Made by a program: the position numbers and the translations under genes
DNA from: Diphasiastrum complanatum
Lineage: Eukaryota; Streptophyta; Lycopodiopsida; Lycopodiales; Lycopodiaceae
Direction: 5' to 3'
DNA length: 64,000 bases
NCBI GenBank assembly: GCA_029204225.1
Contig: CM055108.1
Location: 3,897,547-3,961,546 of the forward strand
Part shown: positions 1 through 11,634 of the stretch, piece after piece
Position numbering within the stretch: the first letter of the stretch is position 1
How the letters are laid out: the number at the start of each line of letters is the position of its first letter
The notes under the pieces: generated by a model
Told to the model about the DNA's origin: nothing
Database searches by the model: none
The model's input: the letters and a program-made list of their open reading frames with translations, nothing else

Positions 1-540
1 CAAGTATGGACGAAACAAATCGTTCATCATTTGCTGGAAAGTAGTCGGAGCATTTGTCAAACCAAAGGGCAATACAAGAAACTCGTAGTGGCCAAACCTG
101 GTCCTAAAACCGGTTTTAGATACATCTTCCGGATGTATCCTAATCTGATGGTATCCCGTACGTAGATCAATTTTTGTGAAGTATTTAGCTCCATTCAATC
201 GATCTATGAGATCGTCCATCCTGGGCAACGGGTATTTATTTTTAACAGTTAGTTTGTTCAGACCCTTGTAATCTACACATAGCCGGAAACTCCCATCTTT
301 CTTACTCTTAAGAAGGACAAGTGCTCCCCATGGAGATTTACTTGGTCTTATGTGTCGCATCCTGAGATACTCCTCGATCTGCCTAGCCACTTCCTCCTCT
401 TCCTTCTGACTAAACCGATATGGTTGTCTGAAGATAGGACGACTATCGGGCAAAAGATCTATCTTATGATCTACCGACCGAGCGGGTGGTAGTCCATAAG
501 GTAGCTGCTTCGGAAAAACTTCACTAAACTCTTGCTTTCA
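1..540 (-). pseudogene. Ty3-gypsy reverse transcriptase, partial (runs off window start)
   Basis: Reverse transcriptase region of a Ty3-gypsy LTR retrotransposon. It is read on the minus strand as a continuation of the gag and protease pieces between 633 and 2129. Seen on the minus strand: a stretch matching [18 protein letters not shown], then [20 protein letters not shown], then [15 protein letters not shown] and [17 protein letters not shown], which are the RT fingers and palm blocks of chromovirus-like or Tat-like gypsy elements. The YxDD box and the RNase H and integrase domains would lie before base 1. The link to the protease region at 633-1166 is broken by stops, so this copy is probably dead. 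Family assignment is sure; clade is not. Confidence 0.9.
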
Positions 541-632
541 ATCTTGCAAAAGCTGTTGTTCCTGATGCGAATTTTCGGTGTTAAAGCATGAAAACACATT
601 CACATCCCCAACATCACAATGCATACGAGATT

Positions 633-1166
633 TCAAAGTTCATACTCAGAATCATGAAGTTTCTCAATTAATTCAGCCGAGGAAATCATCGGCGATGGAA
701 GTATATCAGTCTCTCCAGAAATAGAGACAATCTGATCAAACTTATCTTTAAATACCATAGAATGATTTTTAAAATCTATCTTTGAAGAGTCTAACTTGCC
801 AAAAAACCATTCATAGCCCAAAATTACTTCAGTCTAGTCTAGATTCATGACATGGAAATCCAACGGCTCAACATAGTCCTGCATCCGAAGCTCTAAGTTT
901 GAGACTTTGACATCCAAAATCTCAGTGTCCACGTAACGGTGATCACTGGCCATGGTGGGCACTCGGAGCTTCTGCACAAGTCGAGCATTCAAAAAATTGT
1001 GAGTACTACCTGAATCAAATAGCACATCCACGTCTTTCCCTAAAATATTGCCTCTCACACGAAACAATTCATTAGGCTTGAAAGAGATTGCACTAAAGTT
1101 ACAAGTATAGTCACAATTATTTAACAAATTGACTTCCAATTTACCTGCCGGTAAATCCACAGTCAT
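633..1166 (-). pseudogene. Ty3-gypsy retropepsin-like protease region
   Basis: Aspartic protease segment of the same gypsy polyprotein, lying between the gag zinc knuckle and RT in the expected order. The retropepsin motif is visible as DVLFDSGSTHNFLN (near 1000-1035 on the minus strand) within a segment that reads FRVRGNILGKDV before it. It is followed by a typical beta-rich stretch that ends in the MNLD and GYEWF blocks seen just before gypsy RT. The frame breaks at about 834-821, giving two open pieces (834-1166 and 633-821). No host function is implied; the protease would process Gag-Pol in the virus-like particle. Confidence 0.8.
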
Positions 1167-1202
1167 GAAACTTGACGACTTTGCTTTCCGTTCGGGGCAC
1201 TG

Positions 1203-2129
1203 TTAAGCACGGTGCCCGGGTTTATTGCAGAGGAAACACAGATTCTGTTTAAGCGCCGCCAACCATGCTTTGTCCTTTACTACTAATTTCTTCTTTTTTT
1301 TTCTTTTTCTTTGACTGTTGGTACGCTTCTGCTTCCAGCTCGTCAAAAAACTGCTTCTTACGCTCGTTAGATTTTTCTTGCCTGGTTTTCGGGGCCGTTT
1401 GGCCGTGTACGCTGCTCCGTGATGCAACAACTGTACTATCATAGGCTTTCGCCACACGGATAGCATCCTCTAGTGAGTTGAGGATATCTCGTTTGCATTC
1501 ATTTTGATAGTGAGCTGGCAGTCCGGCAATAAATTGCCACTGTGCTAACTTACGATCAAAAAGCGGCACCTTGGCCAAAGAGTCCAAGAACTCTTGGACA
1601 TAACCGTCTAGTTCTCGGTTGCCCATTTTGCAGTTGATAAACCGAATATACAGCTCGGAATCGTCTATCGTGACAAAAGCTTTCCAGAATTCCGTCAGGA
1701 ATCCAGCCCAAGTCACCGGTTTCATGGAAAGTTCTTTCCACCAAGAAGAAGCTTTTCCTTCCAGAAACAATAGAACCGATGATATTCGTTATCTTCTGGG
1801 ATGTTGTGCAAGCTAAAATAGCTTGTCCAACGGTTTATCTAGTCTTCAACAACTTCCGGGCGTTTAAACTTTTTATCGCCGGAAAATATTTCCGGTTGGT
1901 AGCCCAAGTTGTTAGAGTTAATAGCTTGCAGTTGATTAAATAGATTTTGCATTTGTTTATCCCGTTGTTTATTGCTCTGATGAAGTTCTAAAACTGCCTT
2001 GCCTAAAGTTTGCAACAGTTTTTCTGAGTCTAGGGTGTCATCACCGCCGGGTGAGGCCGGCTGAATCTCCGTATTTCCCCCATCACTTCCTGGTGATGCT
2101 GAGTGAATCTCGGGAGCACCCCCCTCCAA
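1203..2129 (-). pseudogene. Ty3-gypsy gag (capsid and CCHC zinc knuckle), frameshifted
   Basis: Gag of the gypsy element, in pieces. 1839-2129 holds a Q/N-rich N-terminal segment. 1249-1770 holds the retrotransposon_gag core, with the recognisable pattern ASSWWKELSMKP ... FLTEFWKAFV ... LDGYVQEFLDSLAKVPLFD ... FIAGLPAHYQNE, then a lysine-rich tail. A third frame (1203-1466) ends in the zinc knuckle CFLCNKPGHRA (C-x2-C-x4-H). At least two frame changes separate the pieces, so the copy cannot make one Gag. Gag would form the cytoplasmic particle that packages the element RNA. The order gag, knuckle, protease, RT on one strand supports a single degraded element. Confidence 0.85.
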
Positions 2130-2229
2130 AATTTCATCAGTATCCTTTTGCTTGCCAACTGAAAATTTAAAAAAAAATTTCGTTCAGTTAACACATTCAT
2201 TACGGGTATAATAGTTACTAAACCAAGCA

Positions 2230-2987
2230 ATGTGTTAAAAAAACCGATTTTTTAGACCATACGTGCTTTCATTTATACCAACAAATTGGCAAATGGGTTC
2301 AAAGCAATAAAAAAACGGAATTAACCATCAATGCAATGTAAATCTATTATCAACTTGTTAACTTAGATAACACTGCAAAAAATAATTATCAGTTACTTAA
2401 AGCTAAAAAAACCCACTTAGAGCAAGAAATTCACAAGTTTTTTACAAAACTCCAAATGCCAAAATTTGGCCACTGCTTACCCCATCTTAACCCCCTCCTG
2501 CATGCCAATCTCCAAGTTTGAGAATTAAAACTATGAGTTTGGGGGGCCACCCACCGGTTCCCATGTGTGGTTGCTTTGTATGGTATGCTTAGACTAGATT
2601 CCTGTTGTGAGGACTTTATATTAACCAAACCTAGATTGTACGGATCTAGCCCCCAAGCTATGGATCAATCAGAGTCATGGAAAGAGGAGTCACACCAGCA
2701 ACATGTAGCTACTCATCACAAATCAAGCATACACTAGTGAGAGCCCAACAGGTATACTTATACCCTCCAAGGCCCATGCACTAGTAGTGCACTGTGACAC
2801 CTCACTGGACACCTCTGCAGCCTATCTGGGCCACGTCCTCTAGTTCCCTAATGACTCACTGATAGACCCATACCAACTCCAGCACCATGTGTTTAGGCCT
2901 ACAACCATTAATTATGACCATGTACACATAAGGGCCCCAATTCCCTTATAGTCACAATTAACTTACGGGTTGTTGGTCTACTGGTCC
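2230..2987. other. Intergenic / element flank, no gene seen
   Basis: I see no coding region, tRNA or clear LTR boundary here. The stretch should contain the leader and 5' LTR of the gypsy element to its left, but I could not find a convincing primer-binding site. The ORF at 2431-2628 has no recognisable motif. Confidence 0.5.
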
Positions 2988-3551
2988 CTAGCGTGGACAC
3001 GCTACCCGAGACCAGTCATGGGCATGACAGAAAGGGTAGTGAGAAGAATGTGGAATCAGATATAAGTGGGATAAAAGCTGGTGACCCCATGAGATAGTCA
3101 ACAACACTGTGTCCGCCGCTATGTGGATGGCAAGTGAATCTGCTAGAATGTGGCCAGCAAGCCAAGCCATTGTAAATGGCCAACTCGTGAGCCTCACCCA
3201 TTTGTAGAAGGTACTCTCCATAACTCGTGATAGGGCCCATCATATCCTCTGAGCTCCTAGTGATGCCAATGTCCTCACAATCAATAGCTCGTGTACGTAA
3301 TATGTCATCAGTGTCGTGGAAGTCCACCTGTCTGGTAGCAGTCCTGGCATTAAAGTCGCCAGTGAGAAGGACATAACCCCGATCTGTAAATCTGACAATG
3401 TTTGCGGAGAGATCAGTATAAGGAGAGCCGGATCCTTCTGCAAAGGAGGAGGATTCTGGAGGGAAGTAGCAGGCAGCAATGAAGAGATCCCTATCCAAAC
3501 CGATAGCTCGCCCAGTGATATGAGCCCATATGTATCGCGCTTGTGCATCAT
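2988..3551 (-). pseudogene. LINE copy D: apurinic endonuclease part of ORF2
   Basis: N-terminal endonuclease of a non-LTR retrotransposon ORF2, which would nick target DNA to prime reverse transcription. Two overlapping frames carry it. Seen: DRDLFIAACYFPPESSSFAE, YVLLTGDFNARTATRQVDF (the conserved GDFNA block), ITSYGEYLLQMGEAHELAIY and SGGHSVVDYLMGSPAFIPL (the S-VVDY block). The same blocks occur in LINE copy A at about 11830-12420. The reading stops at about 3050 in a stretch unlike copy A, so the terminal SDH motif and the whole RT are missing. It follows its own ORF1 (3724-4351) in the expected order. Confidence 0.85.
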
Positions 3552-3723
3552 GTCAAAGAAACTCTATAACTGGTATAAGACGAACAAGTACATCAGCTAA
3601 GTTGGACACAAGACAGATCAGTGCCGTCAAAGCATAAAAACAAACAAAACTAACTAGGAAAAGAGTCATATACCCAGCATTATATGGTGCGTAGACCATT
3701 TACATGTTCAACTGGACATCTCT

Positions 3724-4351
3724 TCATTTCTCTATCTCAGATTCTATCTCATAATTCTTCTCATTAACTATAGGCTTCCGATCTACCAGTCTGATAATAC
3801 CATCACGATAGATAAGCTGTTTGCCAGTTGATAGAGCTTCTTGTCTTGCCTTATTACGTTCTTGAACTTGGATGAAGGTAAGATCTTCGTCCAGGTAGAT
3901 TTTGGTTTCCCGCAATTTGAATCTCTTCCCTAGAACTTCACGCCGGTGAGACACTGATGTGAAGCGGATGACAAGAGTATCCAGGTCAGGCAGTTTCCAT
4001 ACCTTTGCTATGGTGTTGAAGATTTCCGTCCAAAAACTTCTCAACTTCTTCAACAACATTTTGACCTCTAACACGAACATTGAGAGCTTTATGCTCTCAC
4101 AGACGACTCTCAGTGAACGTGGCTGAGATAAGCAAAGGTGAAGGCGAAGGTGGAGAGATAGTTGTAGACGAACCTTTAAACACATCTGCCCATGACTGGA
4201 CAGTCGTATGGTGTTGTTCCACCTGATTTTCGAGCTGCTGGATTTTTGCTGAAGTAGCGATTTGGGAAGAAGCTTCACATTTTATAACTGCAGTTTCATT
4301 CTTGAGTTCTTGAATGGAAGTATCCAACTTCTGAAGATGCGATTGCACCAC
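3724..4351 (-). pseudogene. LINE copy D: ORF1-like nucleic-acid-binding protein, frameshifted
   Basis: Probable ORF1 of the LINE. 4097-4351 has heptad-like content (QLENQVEQHHTTVQSWADVF) consistent with a coiled coil. 3724-4278 ends in DTLVIRFTSVSHRREVLGKR, then IYLDEDLTFIQVQERNKARQ and GKQLIYRDGIIRLVDRKP. This resembles the C-terminal domain of L1-type ORF1 proteins, where a strand with I/V-Y-x-x-x-x-I/V-R-L follows a helix rich in R and K. The same C-terminal block (CKRVIYRDGRVRFLG) appears in another frame at 12800-12890, just upstream of the endonuclease of copy A, which supports the assignment. A frameshift splits the N-terminal and C-terminal parts. ORF1 proteins bind the element RNA. 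Confidence 0.65.
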
Positions 4352-4858
4352 TAGAAGCAGAGAATTATGAGAAGCCAGTTGCTCTCTATGATTGTTAAGG
4401 TATTCAAATAGACGGAGTTGATCATCTCAAAAAAGTTTGACCAATGCATATGGAGGGAAAGAAACAGGTGCTTCTGGAGTGTTTGGAGTCAAGGGAATAG
4501 CTACAGTTATTTCACTATTGTCAAGAATAGTGTTTGGTGGAGAATACGAACCGCAACAAGCATAGGAGGAGTAGGTGGATCTGGCTGTAAGGAAGATGTT
4601 AAAGCAATGTTGGAAACGGAGGATGGCTCAAAAGTGGGGGCAATGACTCATTTGTGACGTGGCATTATGAGGGATTTGTAGAATGGGGAGCCAACAGATC
4701 AACGATGGAGGACAAACGATGGAGCCAGCAGATTAGCGATGGAGGACAGGTGCCATGGAGGACAAGTGCGATGGAGGTCCAGCATAGATCCACTTGTAGA
4801 TGGAGGACAACCATCGCTAGGCCATGGAGATCCGTTGGCGCCTGAGAGAAAGAAAGAA
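4352..4858 (-). other. Probable 5' region of LINE copy D with short GTCCTCCATCG repeats
   Basis: Between the ORF1 piece and the 3' tail of LINE copy C. On the minus strand, GTCCTCCAT(C/G)G recurs at irregular spacing between about 4700 and 4812. Small tandem units of this kind are common in LINE 5' UTRs, but I cannot show a transcription start. There is no separate gene here. Confidence 0.35.
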
Positions 4859-5045
4859 AGAAAGAAAGCTTTATTAATGTCTTTTCCATGCCAAAAGGCA
4901 TATAAGACTAAAAAGTACATGTCAAGTGTGTGGTAACCATGGGAGCGTGTAAAACGTCTCCAATATGTAATAAAGAAAAACATATAGTACAAACTAAAAA
5001 AGACACGTATGCGGTGTGTGTGCATACTGATCATATGTATTTATG

Positions 5046-5780
5046 TCAAGATGTCAAGACTGCTGCTGCTGCTGCTGCTGCTGTCCAGATACTATAAAAA
5101 GATGTAATGCGAGCCACAACATGAAAAAGAGCTGGAGCCTGTCTGTGGGCATGAGCGTGTGTAGCAGTGACACGCCTCTGTGTATGATGTCTGGTGATCC
5201 TGGTAGTAACGTGATGGTGGGAAGTACACTGTCTCCGGTCTCTATGAGCATGTGAGCGGCTATCATCCTCGTCGTCGTCGTAATCCTCCTCCAACACTAG
5301 ATCACTTGATCTCTGCCTAGTAAAGAATGAAGTGATCAATGGCTGTGAGGTAGAATGTTGTGGTGTCCCGTATAAACCTCTCCGTAGTATGAACATCTCA
5401 GTAGTATGAACATCTCACGTATCATCAGAGCGACACATCGTGGGTAGGCATGTCTCGAAACAGGCAGTGATACCGCCCTCTGATCTCATAGTATACAGGG
5501 CATCAGAAGATAAAGTGCTCCTTAGACTCCACCTCACCTAGAGAGCATAACTGGCAAATCCGCTCCTCTCTGGGAATACCATGAAATCTCCCAGTCTCAA
5601 TAGCTAGCTGATGAGAAGACACCCTAAGCCGTCCCAGTGTGAATCTGAGGCAATGTGATAGTCCCGAATCCAAGTAGCGTGGCATAACTGGGGCCCAGGG
5701 CCCCTGATGTATCCAGCTCCAAGAAATGGGTCTGGTAGAAAGCTGGCTTAACCCCTAACTGATTATGCCAAGTCCGCTCT
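5046..5780 (-). pseudogene. LINE copy C ORF2 C-terminal zinc-binding region
   Basis: C-terminal part of ORF2, separated from the RT by frameshifts. Seen: YLDSGLSHCLRFTLGRLRVS, then ERICQLCSLGEVESKEHFIF (start of a C-x2-C-x9-H-type knuckle), then MFILRRGLYGTP and an acidic DDDEDD run followed by a His/Arg-rich tail. The equivalent segments in copies A and B match closely. A CAG/CTG microsatellite (about 5060-5088) sits at the end of the frame. Confidence 0.75.
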
Positions 5781-5909
5781 AGGTATGTGCCATAGAGGAA
5801 TCGTCTGATATACTGGTGGGTGCCTGAGGGTAGCTCTGTGATGGAGATACCAAATGAATCAAGTAGGAGGTGAGATGCCTGAGAAAACCATGATAACCTG
5901 CAGCCCTAA

Positions 5910-7318
5910 TCATGAAGATGCTGTGAAGAGAGTAGTGCAACCTATGTGTATTGTCTGTCTATCTCTGGTAACGCCTGTATCCTCTGTATATAAGTGATGA
6001 GCTGAAGAGCTGTCTCGAAAGGTGGAATGCAACTCAGCCAAGAGAATCTTATGTGGAACAGAAGGTTTTGCTCGAATCAGCCGGGCTAGCATGGTGGTCT
6101 GTAATCGTGAAAGACTGGCCCAATATGAGGAGGGGAGACCTGTACACCATGTCTCTGCCGCATATAGAGCCGTGGGGGTGACAATGGTATCAAAGAGGCG
6201 ACACTTACTGCGAGCATCCTGGATGGACTTCCGGAAACAAAATCGCTCTAGCTGAACAAGGGAGGCATGCCCTTTCCCCAGTCGAGTGCTGGCGGCCTGT
6301 CTCATGCTAAAAATAGGACCTGAGAAAAGGATCCCTAGGTATGTGTAGGAAGGGACCACCTCTAAAACCTGTCCACCCAAAGTAAGCTCCTGTCGCTGCA
6401 TGAATGCTCGTGAAGTGTTGAAGACCATAACCTTGGTCTTCCCAATGTTCACCCCTAGGCCCCATCTGGTGCAAAACTCATGTAGGCAGTCCAACTGTCG
6501 CTGGAGACCCTCTCTGGTCGGTGAGACCAATACCACATCATCGGCATAAAGGAGGATAGCAATCAAGATGTCCCCACGTTGGCAACTAGCACCGCCACAC
6601 TGTGTAATGACTCGCTCCAACTCATCAATGTACAGGCCAAAGAGGACTGGTGAGAGGGAACAACCCTGCTTCACCCCAATAGTGCTCCAAATGTGATTGG
6701 ATATGCCACTTCTATGTCGGAAACATCCCAGGACACGCTCATAAAGTGCCATTACAGCAAGAACGATCTCGGTGGAGAAGCCAAGGTCTCGGAGTCTCTG
6801 GATGAGCAATGAGCGAGGAACGGAATCAAAGGCTTTCCTGAAGTCCACAAAACAACAGTAAACCCTCTCTCTCCTGTGCTTAGCCTCCTCAATTAGTGCC
6901 CGCAATGTGAAGATGTGGTCTGCAGTAGAGTAGTGGGCTCGAAAACCTGCCTGACCCATGGCGTGTAATCTCCTAGTCTCCGCCTCTGTGCTCACAACCG
7001 ACTGTAGGATAGTACCATATAGTTTCGCCAGGACACGTCCAATCATGATGGTGCGGTAATTACTCGGAATAATGGGGTCACCATTCTTATGGATGGGGTG
7101 GATAATGTTAGTGCACCAGGATGATGGGAAACCGGAAACAACTGCGGAATTAAAAAGGGTGGCTATGGTGGGGGCAAGTAAGTCAGAGGCATGGGAAAGG
7201 AGCTCAGATTCAAGGTCTTCAATATCTCTGGCCTTGTGGGACTTCATCTTCTTAATGGTTGCAAGTACCATGTTAGTGGTGAAGAAGGAGAACTTGGATG
7301 GTCGTGGAGATATAGAGA
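5910..7318 (-). pseudogene. LINE copy C reverse transcriptase
   Basis: RT domain of the non-LTR element. It would copy the element RNA at the nicked chromosome. Motifs in order: MVLATIKKMKSHKARDIEDL, NYRTIMIGRVLAKLYGTIL, GQAGFRAHYSTADHIFTLRA, VDFRKAFDSVPRSLLIQRL, GVKQGCSLSPVLFGLYIDE, then LLYADDVVLVSPTREGLQRQ (YADD catalytic box near 6538-6549) and VVPSYTYLGILFSG. All palm blocks are present. The open frame actually starts at 7478, because the 3' UTR of copy B reads in frame into this RT; that fused N-terminus (VLYAFWHGKDI) is untranslated sequence, not protein. The frame ends at about 5910, short of the zinc-binding C-terminus. Confidence 0.9.
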
Positions 7319-7319
7319 T

Positions 7320-8830
7320 GTCTTTTCCATGCCAAAAGGCATATAAGACTAATGAAGTACATGTCAAGTGTGTGGTAACCAATGGAGTGTATAAAACGTC
7401 TCCAGAACTGTAATAAAGAAAACTAGTACAAACTAAAGTAGACACGTATGCGAGAGTGTGTCTGTGCATAATAATCATATGTATCTATGTCAAGATGTCA
7501 AGACTGTGTTGTGCTGCTGTTGTTGCTATTGTAAAAGGATGTAATGTGAGCCACAATATGAGAAGGCACTGGAGCCTGCCGGCGTCGGCTATGAGCACGA
7601 GTATGAGCATGTGTAGTAGTACGTCTCTGCATAGGATGTCTGGTGATCCTGGTAGCAACATGATGGTGAGAAGTACACTGTCTCTGGTCTCTATGAGAAT
7701 GCGAGCGGCTATCATCATCGTCATCGTCATAATCCTCGTCCTCATGCACTAAGTCACGCGATCTCTGCCTAGTAAAGAATGAAGTGATCAGTGGCTGTGA
7801 GGTAAAATGTTGGGGCGTCTCGTATAAATCTCTCCGTAGGATGAACATCTCGCGTACCATCAGGGCAACACATCGTGGGTCCTCATAGAAGATGAGAGAG
7901 CGTAGAGTGGTAGGCATGTCTCGAAACAGGCAATGATATTGTCCTCTGATCTCATAGTATATAGGCCATCTAAAGATAAAGTGCTCCTCAGACTCCACCT
8001 CACCTAGAGAGCATAACTGGCAAATCCGCTCCTCTCTAGGAATACCATGGAACCTCCCAGTCTCAATAGCTAGCTGATGAGAGGATACCCTGAGCTGTCC
8101 CAGTGTGAATCTGAGACAATGTAATAGTCCCGAATCTAAATAGTGTGGCATGACTGGTGTCCTTGATGCATTCAGCTCCAAGAAATGGGTCCGGTAGAAA
8201 GCTGGCTTAACCCCTAACTGGTTACACCAAGTCCACTCCATATATGCGCAATAGAGGAATCGTCTGATATACTAATGGGTGCCTGAGGGAAGCTCTATGG
8301 TGGAGATACCAAATGACTCAAGTAGGAGGTGACATGCCTGAGAGAACCATGATAATCTGTAGCCCTGATCATGAAGACGCTGTGAGGATAGTGCAATTCG
8401 TATGTGTCGTCTGTCTATCTTTGGTAACGTCTATATCCTCTATATATAGGTAATGAGCTGGAAAGCTGCCTCGATCAAAAGGGTGGAACAACAAACTCGG
8501 CCAGGAGAATCTCATGTGGAACAGAAGGCTTCGCTCGAATCAACCGAGCTAGCATGGTGGTCTGTAGTCATGAAAGACTGGCCTAGTGTGAAAAGGGGAG
8601 ACCTATACACCATGCCTCTGCCGCATATAGAGCCGTGGGGGTGACAATGGTATCAAAAAGGTGACTTACTACGAGCATCCTTGATGGACTTCCGGAAACA
8701 AAATCGCTCTAGCTGAACAAGGGAGGCATGTCCCTTCCCCAGTTGAGTGGCAGCAGCCTGTCTCATGCTAAAAGTGGGACCTGAGAAAGGATTCCCAAGT
8801 ATGTGTAGGAAGGGACCACCTCTAGGACCT

Positions 8831-8832
<2 letters not shown>
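7320..8832 (-). mobile_element. LINE copy B, 5'-truncated, C-terminal ORF2 and 3' UTR only
   Basis: The shortest LINE piece. It begins (5') at about 8832, in the RT-thumb segment equivalent to VLEVVPSYTYLGIL of copy C, right after the (TC)n tail of copy A. 8241-7498 is open and carries the C-terminal block: LGVKPAFYRTHFLELN, LRVSSHQLAIETGRFHGIPR, ERICQLCSLGEVESEEHF, then MFILRRDLYETPQ and a poly-Asp run. It ends at about 7320 in the shared 3' block GCCTTTTGGCATGGAAAAG plus ACAT. It lacks the AATAAAGC and tail seen in A and C, and copy C starts at once. Confidence 0.8.

Positions 8833-8896
<64 letters not shown>
8833..8896. repeat. (GA)n / (TC)n microsatellite at a LINE-LINE junction
   Basis: About 32 GA units on the plus strand, so (TC)n on the LINE strand. 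It lies exactly between the AATAAAGC tail of copy A and the truncated start of copy B. It may be an expanded LINE tail or a TC-rich target. Confidence 0.95.
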
Positions 8897-8900
<4 letters not shown>

Positions 8901-9106
8901 GAAGAAGAAGAACGCTTTATTAATGTCTTTTCCATGCCAAAAGGCATATAAGACTAGTAAATGTACATGTCAAGTATGTGGTAACCATAGGAGCGTATGA
9001 AACGTCTCCAAAACAGTAACAAAAGTAGCAATCTAGAGCTAAAGCTATAAACTGAAATAGATGTGATGCTATTAGAAACATGTGGGAGCATGTATACTGC
9101 TAACAG

Positions 9107-11331
9107 TCATGAGTGAGGTATGACGCTATCATCTAGTCCTGTCCTGTTGGTGCTGATGATATAGAAGGATGTAATACGGCCTGTGGCATGAAGGGCCACT
9201 GGTGGTCTTTGACGTCGTCTAAGAGGATGAAGAGGTCTCCTCGTGATAGGTCGAGTAGCTCGTGCTGCAACATGGGTATGTGTGGGACGCTGTCTTTGGT
9301 CTCTGTGGGCAGGTAGGTCATCATCATCATCGTCACCGTCATCAAAACGTCCTCTCCTCCTGGAGAAGAAAGAAGTGATTTGAGGCTGAGAAACCTTACT
9401 CGGCTGGGTTGTCTGATACAAATCCTGTCGTAGTATAAATATCTCTCGTATCATGAGTGCCGCTCATCGGGAATCCTCATAAGCTATGAGCGATCGTAAG
9501 GTGACAGGTGTGTCTTGGAACAAACAGTGGTATCTCCCTCTGATCTCGTAATATACCGGGCACCTAAAGGTAAAGTGCTCCTTTGACTCCACCTCCTCTA
9601 AAGAGCATAATTGGCAAATCCGCTCCTCTCTCGGGGTACCCTGGAATCTACCAGTCTCAATAGCCAACTGATGTGATGATACACGGAGCTGTCCCAATGT
9701 AAATCTGAGGCAATGTGATAGTCTCGAGTCCAAATAATGCGGTAAGACCGGGAACCCTGCTATGTCAAGCTCAATAAAATGAGTCCAGTAGTAGTCGGGT
9801 TTCACCCCAAGCTGTCGCCCCCAAGTACGGTCGAGATATGCCCGATATAAGATGCGCCTGATATACTGATGAGTACCTGAGGGGAGCTCTGTAATGGAGA
9901 TACCAAATGACTCAAGGAGGAAATGGGATGCCTGAGAGAACCACGATAGTCGATAACCTTGGTCGTGAAGAAAGTGTGAGGAGACAAGTGCTGTCTGTGT
10001 ATATCTCATATCCTCATCGGGCAGAGCCTGGATTCTCTGAATGTATGTGATAAGCTGGAACGCGGCATATATCTGAATGGGTGGAACGGCAAACTCTGCA
10101 AGAAGGATCTCATGTGGAACCGAGGGCTTCGCCCGAATCATACGGGCTAACATGGTGGTCTGCAATCGTGAAATGCTGGCCCAATGTGATGAAGGGAGGC
10201 CAGTGCACCATGTCTCTACTACATATAAGGCTGTCGGGGTGACAATAGTATCAAAGAGTCTACACTTACTGCGAACATCTCGGATGAGCTTCCTGAAACA
10301 GAACCGCTCAAGCTGAACAAGAGAGGAATGCCCCTTCCCAAGTCGGGTGGTGGCAGCTTGCCGCATGCTGAAGGTAGGACCAGAGAAGAGTATCCCCAAA
10401 TAGGTTTAAGAGGAAACTACCTCTAAGGCCTATCCATCTAGGATGAGCTCCTGGCGCTGCATGAAGGCTCGAGAAGTGTTGAAGACCATAACCTTGGTCT
10501 TCGCAGTGTTCACCCCCAACCCCCATCTGGTACAAAATCCCTGTAAACAATCCAGCTGCCTCTGCAAACCCTCTCTGGTCGGGGATACTAGTACTACATC
10601 ATCCGCATAAAGGAGAATAGCAATCAGAATGGTGCCAAGTCTACAGCCACCCCCACCACACTGTGAGATGACTTGCTCTAACTCATCAATATACAATCCA
10701 AAGAGGACCGATGAAAGAGAGCACCCCTATTTCACCCCAATGGTGCTCCAAATGTGATCAGATAAGCCACTGCTATGTCGGAAACATCCCAAGACCTTCT
10801 CATAAAGAGCCATCACTGCTAAAACAATATCTGTGGAGAAACCAAGGTCACGAAGTCTCTGAATGAGCAGGGAGCGTGGTACAGAATCAAAGGCCTTCCT
10901 GAAATCTACAAAACAGCAGTAAACCCTCTCTTTCCTGTACTTAGCTTCCTCGATCAAGGCTCGAAGTGTAAAAATATGGTCAGTGGTAGAATAATGAGAT
11001 CGGAAACCTGCCTGCCCCAATGCATGTAATCTCCGAGCTTCCGCCTCTGAAATCACTGCAGACTGGAGTATGGTACCATGAGCTTCGTGAGAACATGTCC
11101 GATCATGATGGTGCGGTAATTACTAGGAATCATGGGATCACCATTTTTATGAATAGGGTGTATGATGTTGGTGCACCGGGATGATGGGAAACCAGAGACA
11201 ACGGCGGAATTGAGGAGAGTGGCTAGTGTGGGAGCAAGGAGGTCGGAATCATGGGTTAGGAGTTCAGATTCAAGGTCTTTGATATCTCTTGCTTTATGGG
11301 ACTTCATTCTCTTGATGGCCGTAAGTACCAT
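9107..11331 (-). pseudogene. LINE copy A reverse transcriptase and C-terminal region
   Basis: RT: MVLTAIKRMKSHKARDIKDL, NYRTIMIGHVLTKLM (frame break at about 11090), GQAGFRSHYSTTDHIFTLRA, VDFRKAFDSVPRSLLIQRL, YIDELEQVISQCGGG, LLYADDVVLVSPTREGL (YADD at about 10598-10609). The thumb starts at 10399 with MGILFSGPTFSMRQAA and continues to ERICQLCSLEEVESKEHFTF (knuckle), CPVYYEIRGRYHCLF, an acidic run and RITSFY. Stops near 10410 and between 9464 and 9454 interrupt it. Its layout equals that of copy C, so the two can be aligned to define the parent element. Confidence 0.9.
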
Positions 11332-11634
11332 GTCAGATGTGAAGAAGGTGAACTCAGAGGGGCGTGGGGAGATAGAGATGGGTGCGTCAGTGGGTATGGT
11401 ATATAGTTTGGTAGCGTATTCGGTCCATATGCGAAGGTCATCCAGGAGGGGTGGTGGAGCACGAGGGATAAACTCACGCCAAAAGGCGCCTGAAGAGGAA
11501 CTGAAGAGAAGATCAACAAGACGCGTTCCTTTGGAGTCATCATATATACGCTTTTTTCGGCAGAGTGTGCGACGGTAAGAGCGCCTGGCGGAGTGGAGGA
11601 GATGAGGATCGTGAGTGCGGGCATGGGTGACAAG

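Larger units (their letters stand above)
4859..7319 (-). mobile_element. LINE copy C, 5'-truncated, with 3' tail
   Basis: A 5'-truncated non-LTR element on the minus strand. It begins inside ORF2, just before the RT (SISPRPSKFSF at about 7318), and runs through RT (to about 5910), a C-terminal zinc-binding region (about 5780-5046) and a 3' UTR. It ends in the block complementary to 4870-4915, which contains GCCTTTTGGCATGGAAAAG, AATAAAGC, then (TTTC)4. The same 3' block ends copies A (about 8905-8960) and B (about 7320-7350). Its 5' end abuts the 3' end of copy B directly. There are several frameshifts between RT and the C-terminus. Confidence 0.85.

Noticed and set aside
5043-5255. Poly-Cys ORF on the plus strand (CCCCCCCC)
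   Set aside because: It is the antisense of the LINE C-terminus through a CTG microsatellite.
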